Assembly: GCA_028015205.1 (NCBI GenBank)
Contig: CM051510.1
Span: forward strand, 33,542,580 to 33,606,579
DNA from: Mytilisepta virgata
Taxonomy: Eukaryota; Mollusca; Bivalvia; Mytilida; Mytilidae
Length of the DNA: 64,000 nt
Direction of reading: 5' to 3'
The position numbers and the translations under genes were made by a program. How positions within the stretch are numbered: position 1 is the stretch's first letter; each line of letters opens with the position of its first letter. The notes under the pieces are model-generated. The model did no database searches and was not told the DNA's origin. It saw only the letters and a program-made list of their open reading frames with translations. Below are positions 43,448 to 53,320 of the stretch, in pieces.

Positions 43448-45616
43448 ACGGTTTAAATTCTTGAAAACTTGTATTATGGATGATTATTGGGTGGTCTAAT
43501 TCAAATCTAACCCATCTCTTTTTGATATTCTATGTGTTTGTTGGAAATGATTAATATGAATTGTTTTTGTGCTCTGTGAATTTATTTCTTCCCCTGTTTT
43601 CAGAGAAAATAGTTTGCTTTGTTCTGTACGCGTCGCCGTAAATTCTTGACTTGGAATAAAATTGAAAAGTAATGATTTCATAGTTTTATTTGAAATAGTC
43701 ACTGGCAGTTAATATTTAAAAAGAAAATATAACATTAATCTATCGTCTCAGACAGACTACCGACTGTCCAATAAACAAATAAAAAACAATAACACAAATT
43801 AACATAAAATACATTAAATCTCATTATATTTATCCTTTTCTCATTCAGATTTGTGTATTGTCATGTGAACACTATAAAGTTTGTACAATATATATTGTTT
43901 GCATGTTTACTGAGATAATGAATAATTATTTGAAAAAAAAATATAAATGCCAATTTACACCGAAATAAACAACTAGATTCATGTGTAGCATTTAATAAGA
44001 AAAAATATATGTAAAAGCATTTTAGGGGGTACCCAACACTTTGATTAAAATAGATTTTGCTCGTTTAATTTTCATAAAATTTTGATGAAATATTTACTTT
44101 GACCTGTTGACAAAAATATACAAATTTCAAGAAATTTGAACCACACATTTTACGGGAATAATTTCATTGGATATATAGCAGTTTGATAAACACTAATTTT
44201 GATTACTGAGAAGCTTGATATTTCTTTACTAATAATATGTGATTAAAACGTTCAGCTAATTTTTAAAGAGTTAATTCCCTTAGGTGTTCTGTACCCCCTT
44301 AAATGAATATTTTGCACCAATACTTCACTCGCTATCAAGAGATGACTAATGTTTGATATTCATTATTGAAAACGAACTCAGTATCCATTTTTGCAATTTT
44401 GGACTACTCTGAGATATTGTAAATAATTCATTCTTATAAATATTTTAACTACATCTAATCTCGATTCTACTTCCACATCCGGTTGTATCTTTTCCTTTTC
44501 TGCCAGTAAAGATTATGCCCTTTGTACTCATACTATGCGTGTTCTTCCGATTTTACTGTCAGTACTTAACACACCGTCTTCTTGTGAAACATTGCAGTTT
44601 TAACAAACGATAAACATGACTTTAGGATATTTGAGTATTTTTTAAATATATACTAAGAGTGGTGACAAATAAAATATTAAATATTGTGGTCATGTGATAT
44701 GAAAATTAATAATGAAATGTTCAACTAAAGTTCCTCATAAACAGGAACAATAACACATTTAAAAATCTAGACTGAACCAAACTTTTAATTAATGTTTTAT
44801 ACAATTTCTCAGGTATCGTCAGGAACGACAACTCATATAAAAATATAGACTGCTGACATAAATATACAAATGTATCTGAACTAGAATAAAATCACGAAGA
44901 AATCACCGACACAAAAATAACATGACATAAAACAACAGTTTTAATTCTCGTGAACATTTACCCTGATTTGAAACCGAGGCTGTAGATGACTACCCTTGTA
45001 ACACCGTGGGCGGTTTTGAAACCAATTTTGGTTTAAATAAAATGTGACTTGTTTTGAGATCAAGAAGATATATAAGTATATGAATCAAAAGTATACATTT
45101 TAGCTGAAATAGTAAAACAAAATCCAGTTAAAAAAGTATGAGTGCGGAAATTTATCGAATTTGGGATATTTCGACAAAACAGATATAATGGTAGAAATAT
45201 TTTTCCAAAAAGTTTCTGATGAACATCGATGTGTGGAAAGGTGCTTGATTTAAAGTTTTTTTCCCTCGATAAATCTTGCATTTTCGATGAGTATACTTGA
45301 AATTTGGAGTATTTTATAAATCTCAGAATGTGGGTCAAAATCCGGAAATGCATCTATTAAGTAGTACCCGTACAACCTTAGTATTCTCGTGTAATATCGG
45401 TATGGATTTCTATGATAAAATGATAGAATCATGCCCATCACTACACAAATCAACAGTCCAATCTTCCAGATTGTATAGTTTCCTTTCTAATCTTTACATT
45501 AAATAACAGCACATTTTAGCACTATCAACATCCTCTCCGGGACTGTTCAAGCTTTCTGTCAAAGAATTTCTCCTATGGCGACCCATTAGCGTCATAATTT
45601 ACACATCAATATATTT
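43448..45616 (-). other. Hox5 3' flank, probable 3' UTR in part
   Basis: DNA immediately downstream of the Hox5 stop codon. It is AT-rich, with no repeat copy or other exon recognised. Several minus-strand AATAAA/ATTAAA words occur (for example near 44939 and 43687), so the poly(A) site cannot be chosen from sequence alone. Confidence 0.4.
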
Positions 45617-45906
45617 CTACAATGCACCTTTAATGTCATGATCACGTTGTTGGGCAGCTTTCTCTAAAGCGTTACAAAAATTCATGTTCTTTGCAATGTG
45701 TGACAGTTTATGTTCTTTTTTCCATTTCATTCGTCGGTTTTGGAACCATATCTTTATTTGCCTCTCAGTAAGATTAAGCGCATGCGCAATTTCAATTCTT
45801 CGTCGCCGAGTGAGGTACTTGTTGTAATGAAATTCTTTTTCCAATTCTAATGTTTGGTGTCTTGTGTAGGATGTTCTGGATCTCTTGGAGTCAACATCTG
45901 ATCCTT
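45617..45906 (-). CDS. Hox5: Hox5 homeobox exon (3' coding exon of a Hox5/Scr-class gene)
   Basis: This is the terminal coding exon of a Hox transcription factor that binds DNA in the nucleus to pattern the anterior body axis. It opens after a splice acceptor (AG at 45907-45908 on the minus strand) with the second and third bases of a split codon, then GSDVD and a full 60-residue homeodomain ([10 protein letters not shown]...KWKKEH). Helix 3 reads [19 protein letters not shown], with Trp48, Phe49, Gln50, Asn51 and Arg53 all present. A 30-residue tail starts [10 protein letters not shown] and ends at TAG (45617-45619). An Antp-class homeodomain followed by KLSHIAKNM is, from memory, the lophotrochozoan Hox5 signature; Dfd/Hox4 and Lox5 have different flanks. 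Residues His11, Tyr22 and Asn39 differ from fly Scr. The apparent start codon at 45842-45844 is really TTG inside the homeodomain. The upstream exon with YPWM was not found in the window. Confidence 0.94.
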
Positions 45907-45935
45907 CTGTAAATGATGGAAATACAAGAATATGA
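45907..45935 (-). other. Splice acceptor of the Hox5 homeobox exon
   Basis: On the minus strand the intron ends ATTCTTGTATTTCCATCATT TACAG, pyrimidine-rich and closing with AG before AAGGATCAGATG. The intron interrupts a codon after its first base (phase 1). An intron shortly N-terminal of the homeodomain is the usual Hox arrangement. Confidence 0.85.
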
Positions 45936-45947
45936 ACAATAACCTAT

Positions 45948-45992
45948 TAGAATCAAAACAGACATTATAGAAATAGAAATACATTGTACGTG
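45948..45992 (-). mobile_element. MITE family 2 terminal repeat next to the Hox5 acceptor
   Basis: TAGAATCAAAACAG, a short insertion, then AGAAATAGAAATACATTGTA CGTG matches the family 2 left end (AGAATCAAAACAGAAACAGT then AACAATGTACGTAAC). It lies about 40 bp upstream of the homeobox exon's acceptor. A clear partner end was not found; 46438-46475 (TTTACGGTTACAAATATTCG) may be a remnant. Confidence 0.6.
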
Positions 45993-46179
45993 CAAAATGT
46001 AAATCCGTGTGCCGAAGTTTAAATTTTATTGGTGGAGATCGGCGTTTACCATAACAAGTTCATATTAGCACGTGCTTATAATGTTTTCAATTTAGCTGTA
46101 CGGTGTAAGATAAAAGAATTCATAGTTGAGTAACCAAATCTGGACGAAAGCAGAGACAGTAAAAAGCACGTACTATATA

Positions 46180-46285
46180 CAACAAATCGTTTATGGTAAT
46201 CGCAACTGCCCGCCAGATAAATCTGCTACGTCACTCAGGTGACTTCTTGCAGGAATTGTTTTCACGCCCATAAACGGTTAAACTA
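46180..46285. promoter_or_regulatory. Candidate intronic regulatory element of Hox5
   Basis: A GC-richer island 275-380 bp upstream of the homeobox exon. AATCGTTTATGGTAATCGC and CGCCCATAAACGGTTAAAC carry the same CCATAAACG core in opposite orientation (TTTATGG, Hox/Cdx-like), flanking CAGATAAATCTG and TCACTCAGGTGACTTC. Not repeated elsewhere in the window. Function is inferred only. Confidence 0.3.
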
Positions 46286-47415
46286 TTTGTAATTGAAGAA
46301 AAACATGACAAGTACTATATGAATTTTTCGCTTTTGCCACCTAACTGCTACATCAACATTTTTGACAAGCATCGCTTAAACTCAGTACAAGACAAAGAAG
46401 GTATAACATCATGATAGTCTATTTGTTGTAGAAGTCTTATTTATTTACGGTTACAAATATTCGTATCCTAAACTAATTGCCGCACAAATCTGAAAATAAT
46501 TGCATGCAAGATTCTATAATAATCTGAAAATAAACTGAAAACAAGGATTGTTATTTTTCATATATCATTTCTATCCGTTGGGATGTTGTTTCATTGCTGC
46601 ATACTGTATATACTTTATTTGGTCATGAAGTCACACTTTATTCCAAACCCCGCCGGTGCTTAAGGGAAGAAATGATTTTCCGTTTGGCACTTTTCTTCAA
46701 AACAGGTACTCGACCTACCAAACTGCTAAATAAACACAAAGTGATAACCGCAATATTAAAAGATATAAAAATGGTCTAGAAATTTTGATGAATTTGACCA
46801 CAAGAGAATAAACAAGTTTCGTCCCCCGACAAATACGTCTCCAATAACGGACAATTCTTGATGAATTTGTAAGAAACCTGCCACCATCTTTCCTTCATTT
46901 ATGGAAATCTTGTATGCGAGATGACATTCTCTGATAGAATTCGATTTGAATGTCTGGTATATAGGAGTTTGTGGCTAATAAGTTAACACCTCATATGATT
47001 ATTTGTCAACTTTAGACATTTATGTATATTATATTATGATATATGATCTATTTTGTTACCTTTTTTGTTTATGTAAGTGAGCTTGTATCATTTCTAATTA
47101 CTAAAAGGTCAAATTATTTAAATGTCGCCCTGTACTTTTAGTAAAGGTACAAGTATAATTTATGTATGCGAAACCAGAGAGAAAACGTCATATAATAACT
47201 GTATTACTAGTTATCGACAAGCTGTCTTACTCTCGGCATTACCAGACATGTAATTACACAATCTAAGGACGCCAACATTTTTAAAGCCAAAATGAACAAA
47301 AACCAAAAAGATCGAAACACCATCAAAGGACAGAGCAACGCACAAGTGAGATAGTCCGTAGTAAATAGATTAAAAAATTGATGCTTTAAGATACTATTAT
47401 AGTTTTCCTGTACTG

Positions 47416-47635
47416 TATAATAGAATAGAGAATGGAAACGGGGAATATGTCAAAGAGACAACAACCCGACCAAAGAGCAGAAAACAGCCCAAGGCTACCA
47501 ATGGCTCTTCAACGCAGCGAGAAAATCGTGCCTCAGCTGGACCCTAAACAATAATGCATATTAGTTCAGCGAAATGGATGCCACACTAAACTCCGAAACA
47601 TATAAATGAACCAAAATTCAAAACCATATTTTTTT
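47416..47635 (+). repeat. Mussel-type interspersed repeat, copy 1
   Basis: AATGGAAACGGGGAATATGT CAAAGAGACAACAACCCGAC CAAAGAGCAGAAAACAGCCC ... CTTCAACGCAGCGAGAAAAT ... TCAGCTGGACCCTAAACAAT matches 58025-58260 closely. From memory this is a very frequent sequence in Mytilus DNA and transcripts. Confidence 0.85.
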
Positions 47636-47740
47636 TTACACACATATGATTATATTGTCAAAAACCAAATAATATTTTAAATAATACTGCAAGGATCAGT
47701 GTTGAAAAGGTCTCCTGTAGAAGTATTTTCTGAAATTGAT

Positions 47741-48003
47741 TCAATTACCCCTGTCCCACTTTTTTACAAAATTTGCTAGTCTGAGTGTCCTTGGTCTCTG
47801 TTTGTATCCATCACTGTCAATCAGTATAGTACAATATGTCTATTTGTAATTGTTGAATTCAACCCTACCCCACTTTTATACAAAATGTGCTTGTTTGAGC
47901 GTTCTTGCATATTCACGTCTGTATCACTAGCTGTCACACAGACCTATACCATGGTCAATACTGAATCAGCGTGGTACAAAATGTCTATATATAATTGTTG
48001 AAT
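47741..48003. repeat. Tandem duplication, about 130 bp, two units
   Basis: TGTCCCACTTTTTTACAAAA...GAGTGTCCTT...TGTATCCATCACTGTCAATC...AATATGTCTATTTGTAATTG TTGAATT is followed by TACCCCACTTTTATACAAAA...GAGCGTTCTT...TGTATCACTAGCTGTCACAC...AAAATGTCTATATATAATTG TTGAATT. Confidence 0.8.
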
Positions 48004-49442
48004 TGTTCATTTCTAATGCATTATGAAAAAGATATTAGGTTAAATATATTCTCTTGTCTGCAAATGATAAGCAGATCAAACATAGAAACGCTATTTATCA
48101 GTCCAAGGTTGTGTTTCAACACTTCAAAGGTACCAGTTTGTATTATTGAGATTAATGACGTGACCCAGTATTCAACTAATACAATTACATATGAATTATT
48201 ATATGTAGACTAAAAAAAGTATAACACAATTTGAACAGAGATATTATCTTAAGTATATCTATTTCAATATAGAATACACGACACGTAACGTTATAAGGTT
48301 GATCGCCTCGCTATGGCTCTAGTAAAAGAGGTCAGTATATTGATAAAGTAAATGTACATTATTCCAATTAACATTTACCCAAGAGTCAAACGTCCCGTTT
48401 AGTCGTTGATTAATATTTTTTTATGATTGATTTTTAAACGCCACACCAACAATCAGGAAACAACCATTTGTACATGGAGAAAATTGGAAAAAAAATGTTT
48501 GCAATTTTTTTTTTAATAAATATAGACTCCCAAATAAGGTAAGAAAATAAAGCTAAATACTGTGACAAGAGAACAAGGTTAAAGGCTGCTGGGGATTTTT
48601 CCACTGTGACCCCTCAAAAAATTACATAATTGACCTTTAAACATTAATTTGTTATAGTTACATGTATATAATAATGAATGGTGTTCTAACTTTTTAAATT
48701 TTATTTGAAATCGTTTTATTAAAGGGTAAAACATGGCAGCTTTGAGGTTCTTGGGATTTAAACAGATAATATATTTCAACTCCGTTAAAAAAACTCACAA
48801 AAATAAAACATGCAATTCAGGGTACACATTATATGAAGCTCAGTAAATTTTATATTCTTTTAAGTCGAGACTTACAACCATAAAATAGTTCTGCAGCAAA
48901 TTAGACAAATAGATAAATAAATAATTAAATAAAAACTGTAAAATGGATTTTTGTACGAATAATTTAATTTTCAAACGGTTAGGTGAGCGACAAGAATGTT
49001 GGTAAAAGGAAAATATTTATAAATTAATTAAAACTGAGATGTATTTTTTTTGCACCCGTTACATGTCGAGGGCATATATGTGCATGATAAATTTAACACA
49101 ATGTTGGCTTTATGTTTTGGAATGTTACACAAGATGACATTTCAGTTTGAAGATCAATTCGGTACAATAAATCATTTCGTATATAATGCATGTAAATTCA
49201 TAACAAATGAAGGGCCTCGTTCTTAACTGAACATTTTTTTTTCACTCAAAAAATTAATGAAAAAAAATGCAGAATTATAATAACACTGAAAGTTTCCTGA
49301 AAAACATTCTATTGAGTATTTGGTTTTGGAAGTTAAACGAAGAAGACAAATAAATAAATACATAAAAAACAAATGCATAAGTGATTAAATAAATAAAATT
49401 GTCTGAATTAAAACCGATTCTATGAACAACGCGACATTTAAA
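48004..49442. other. Spacer, no recognised feature
   Basis: AT-rich DNA with short chance frames only. Confidence 0.5.
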
Positions 49443-49455
49443 TGTGTGTGTGTGT

Positions 49456-49494
<39 letters not shown>
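49443..49494. repeat. (GT)n followed by a 39-nt poly-G run
   Basis: Six GT units then G at every position 49456-49494, the longest homopolymer in the window. The minus-strand 105-codon frame across it (polyproline) is an artefact. The real length may differ because such runs are hard to sequence. Confidence 0.9.
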
Positions 49495-49495
<1 letters not shown>

Positions 49496-50049
49496 ATATG
49501 AAACTTTTTTTTATTTTCCACCAATGAATGTCGAGTATACAAACAGATAACAATAGGTAGGGTCTTACCTTAATTAATACCGAACAGACCACAACGACAG
49601 GAGGTGGTAAATATTAAATAGGACAATAAATACTTGATAAAAAGAGGTACGGAAACGAAGAAAGGGTTGGCACATTACAACTCAGATACTAGATCCATAG
49701 CTCTGCCAACTCAAACTGCCCCTTTTTCCTTTTAAAGATTACACATGTACGGATGAAGTATCATTCTTAAAAATCTACTTATTGCCGAAATGATATATTG
49801 TTTCGTATCACATGTTATTTCGTTTTTTTTTTTTTTTGTTTTTGTTTTTTTTTTTGCTTTTTTATATGTACTATTAATCTGAAATTAAACCTATCCTTAC
49901 AGATGCTTACATGATAACATTTCCTCTGAAAATGACCACACAATCGTTTAAAAATTGCAACAATGTTGTATTATGGTTTTCATATTTTTTTTAACGTTTT
50001 GACAGCTGGATCGTTTGTACAAACGGACTTCAAACTTTTAAAATTCTCC

Positions 50050-50350
50050 TTTTTATCGAAATTCACATAAATCAATGCTGAACATTAAAATCGTAATCGG
50101 CCAATGAACTAGATCACAAAACTGTCGCTTACGTCCATAACTAGTATTCAGTGAGACGCCACTTCAACGAAGGAAGAACGGACTAGAGTCCCATATTTTA
50201 TCATGCGTGAATTGTTTTATGTCCTGACAATTAACATTACGGTCCATTTATGGGGAATTTACGACCTCTTTTTCCCACCATAGGCTAATAATTGTCAGAG
50301 TAATGTGTCGTGTGATCTAAATAGACACCTAAATCATTGTATCTAACTAG
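50050..50350. promoter_or_regulatory. Candidate intronic regulatory element
   Basis: Single-copy-looking stretch with CATTACGGTCCATTTATGGG GAATTTACGACCTC, CCACCATAGGCTAATAATTG and GTGTGATCTAAATAG. TTTATGG, TTTACGA and TAATAATTG are homeodomain-type words. The pair TTTATGGGG/TTTACGA also occurs in the island at 15380-15560. Conservation untested. Confidence 0.25.
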
Positions 50351-50968
50351 CAGGGAGTATAGAGACAGTGAAACTTAGAATATAGGGGGTGTAACAATGT
50401 TGTAATTAAAATTTAAAAGAGTCAAGTGGACGTTTTGTATGCGAAATACTGAAGATATTATCTCTGGCTATATCTTGTATTTAACAAAAAATGAAAAAAA
50501 AATCTTGAATGATTTATAATAAGAAATAATTTTTAATATTATGATCGAGTATAACAAACTTAAAAAGTACACATGGTATAGGTACATTGTATGCATTAAT
50601 TATGAATTTTAGTATAGATTCATAAATTTGTACTTTTTCGCAAAATTGATGACAAATTTGGGTTTAATTGTTTATCATTCTGGACAGATATGTCGATGCA
50701 CTTTAATTATTGTACACAGAAAGGGTCTTGACACTTATATGATCAGAAAATATTTTACAAATTTAGTCAGAGACATAAAATGATGAAGAAAGTATTGATC
50801 CCATAGCGGGAGTGAGACAGAGTACATACATATAGATCCTTATTTCAATGTAAAAATAATACCTAACTAGAAAACTGTACTGTCTGAATCGACAGTGATC
50901 CCCGTACACTCTGTAAGTAGTTGGGCCACTTACCTATAGTCAAAAATGTAAAACCTTATTCCCATATG

Positions 50969-51192
50969 AAAATAGTATGCAATAATTCTATAAAGAAATT
51001 CCAAAATAATATGCAATAATTCTATAGAGAAATTCAAAAATAGTATGCAATAATTCTACAGAGAAATTCAAAAATAGTATGCAAGAATTCTATAGAGAAA
51101 TTCAAAAATAGTATGCAATAATTCTATAGAGAAATTCAAAAATAGTATGCAATAATTCTATAGAGAAATTCAAAAACAGTATGCAATAATTC
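50969..51192. repeat. 34-bp minisatellite, seven units
   Basis: The unit AATAGTATGCAATAATTCTA TAGAGAAATTCAAA repeats with the word ATGC at 50977, 51011, 51045, 51079, 51113, 51147 and 51181, an exact 34-bp period with single-base variants. Confidence 0.97.
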
Positions 51193-51224
51193 AATTAAAT
51201 CAATAAACCTAATGAAAAATTAAA

Positions 51225-51830
51225 CTTTGAACCTTAGTTCACATGCTTAAACTTACAATTTTTGAAATTTGACCTGAGTGGACTCCCAGTTTTTTAAAAA
51301 TCGGTATTCTAAATCTTTATTGTGCAACTATATATAGTGTAGGACAAAACTATATATAAGAAAAATGAAAGAAAAGTTTAGGTCACAAGCTTAAATTGAA
51401 AATTTTAAATGTCGACCCCTGTGGATCCCAATTTTAGAAAATCAGAATTCTAAAACATTATTGCGCATCTGCATATAGTGTATGACAATACCGTATAGAA
51501 ATAAAATGCATAAATTGAAAAACAAAAGACGAGTCTATATCACAAGCTTAAATTGATAGTTTTTCAAATTTCGACCCCTGTGGGCCCCAATTTCATAAAA
51601 TCAAATTTCTAAAACATTATTGCGCATCTGCATATTCTACATGACAATACTGTATAGAAAATAAAATGCATAAATTGAAAAATGACAGACAAGTTTAGGC
51701 CAAAAGCTTGAATTCAACATTTTCGAAGTTTGAGCCCTACGGACCACTTGTTTAGAAAATCAAAATTCTAAAACCTTATTGCGCATCTACAGGTAGTATG
51801 CAATCATTCTATGTAGAAATTTAAATCTTA
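51225..51830. repeat. Tandem repeat, about 157 bp, four diverged units
   Basis: The unit CACAAGCTTAAATTGA...GACCCCTGTGG.CCCAATTT...AAAATC..AATTCTAAAACATTATTGCG CATCTGCATAT begins near 51238, 51384, 51541 and 51699. The last unit runs into AGGTAGTATGCAATCATTCT, i.e. back to the 34-bp unit, so the two repeats are parts of one higher-order array. Confidence 0.88.
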
Positions 51831-51925
51831 AACCCAAAAGTGAAGAAGGAGTTAATGTCACAAGAAAGGACGGACGGAGAAAATCGCCATATCCCCAAAC
51901 TTTCTTCAGACGTGCGGGGATATTA
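51831..51925. repeat. Repeat tail, GGACGGACGG fragment
   Basis: CACAAGAAAGGACGGACGGA GAAAATCGCCATATCCCC ... GACGTGCGGGGATA ends the array. It recalls the GGACGGACG motif at 1-70 and may be the 3' part of the same mobile unit. Confidence 0.45.
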
Positions 51926-52102
51926 GCCAATTTAATTTACATGTATGAATAATATTCTTTAAAGAAAAAATCACACAATTACTTAATTTTAAAAATACAG
52001 GTAGTAGACTATTAATTATGAAATAAACATATAAATGTAGAACAAATTTATTAATTACACAACCTTTAAGTTTTTATTTAAAAAAAATATTTTCCTCAGT
52101 GC

Positions 52103-52126
52103 AAAAAAAAAAAAAAAAAAAAAAAA
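52103..52126. repeat. Poly-A tract
   Basis: 24 consecutive A between the two minisatellite arrays. Confidence 0.95.
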
Positions 52127-52372
52127 TAATTCGTGTACTATAGCATGGAGTAGGTAGCCATGTCTCTCAACACCATATTTTTCCTGCTAACCTAATAAAA
52201 CCACAGTATTAATTCTAGTCAGAATAAGTTCATATAAAATTAATTACTTTAATTCTCACCGACGTCCGACCATTAATTTTCCCTTTTCTCTAATATTTTG
52301 TTATTTTTATTGGTTCTGTCATGCAAGACTAGAAAACTTCCCATTTTCACCCCAACAGAAAAAAAAATTAAA

Positions 52373-53320
52373 ATGTCCCTCGACTGCCTCATTTGGTATA
52401 GAGAGAAAAATGAAAGACAACCTTTAAATTATTTATTCGTGGACAAAACAAGATTCACCATAGAAAGATAAAATAATTTAATGTGTCCTTCACATGCCTC
52501 ATGTGTTATATGAAATTTGAAGACAACCTTAGTAGAAGTTATTTATTCGTGGACAAAACGAGATTCACCATAGAAAGATAAAATAATTTAATATGTCCCT
52601 CACATGCCTCATGTGTTATATAAAATTTGAAGACAACCTTAGTAGAAATTATTTATTCCTGGACAAAACAAGATTCACCATAGAAAGATAAAATAATTTA
52701 ATATGTCCCTCACATGCCTCATGTGTTATATAAAATTTGAAGACAACCTTAGTAGAAGTTATTTATTCGTGGACAAAACGAGATTCACCATAGAAAGATA
52801 AAATAATTTAATATGTCCCTCACATGCCTCATGTGTTATATAAAATTGGAAGACAACCTTAGTAGAAATTATTTATTCCTGGACAAAACAAGATTAACCC
52901 TAGAAAGATCAAATAATTTAATATGTCCCTCGCATGCCTTATGTGTTGTATAAAATTGGAAGACAACCTTAGTAGAAATTATTTATTCATGGACAAAACA
53001 AGATTAGCCCTAGAAAGATAAATAATTTAATATGTCCCTCACATGCCTCATGTGTTATATAAAATTGGAAGACAACCTAGAAATTATTTATTTGTGGACA
53101 AAACAAGATTAACCCCAGAAAGATAAATAATTTAATATGTCCCTCACATGCCTCATGTGTTATATAAAATTGGAAGACAACCTAGAAATTATTTATTCGT
53201 GGACAAAACAAGATTAACCCCAGAAAGATAAATAATTTAATATGTCCCTCACATGCCTCATGTGTTATATAAAATTGGAAGACAACCTAGAAATTATTTA
53301 TTTGTGGACAAAACAAAGCT
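52373..53320. repeat. 110/105-bp minisatellite, about 8.5 units
   Basis: The unit TATTTATTCGTGGACAAAAC..AGATTCACCATAGAAAGATA AAATAATTTAATATGTCCCT CACATGCCTCATGTGTTATA TAAAATT.GAAGACAACC. GGACAAAAC starts at 52441, 52551, 52661, 52771, 52881 and 52991 (110-bp period), then 53096, 53201 and 53306 (105-bp period, lacking TTAGT). Units are highly similar. The small frame at 53242-53451 begins inside it and is not a gene. Confidence 0.97.

Larger units (their letters stand above)
1661..45616. other. Hox5 to mir-10 intergenic spacer, repeat-rich
   Basis: About 44 kb with no recognisable protein-coding exon on either strand. Open frames are short (longest 143 codons) and have no family match I can name; many lie in repeats. 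Recognisable content is listed separately: MITEs, one SINE, minisatellites, palindromes, microsatellites and a few candidate regulatory stretches. An internal cluster spacer of this size full of mobile elements contrasts with compact, transposon-poor vertebrate Hox clusters. Confidence 0.8.

Noticed and set aside
45617..45844. Start codon for a 75-residue protein at 45844
   Set aside because: The codon is TTG inside the homeodomain (LELEKEF). The open frame continues upstream to a splice acceptor at 45907, so this is not a translation start.
49275..49592. 105-codon frame with a polyproline run
   Set aside because: The run is the complement of the 39-nt G homopolymer.
50969..51192. CRISPR-like array with 34-bp repeats
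   Set aside because: The whole 34-bp period is repeated with no spacers; it is a minisatellite.
52373..53320. CRISPR-like array
   Set aside because: Contiguous tandem units of 105-110 bp with no unique spacers, in animal DNA.
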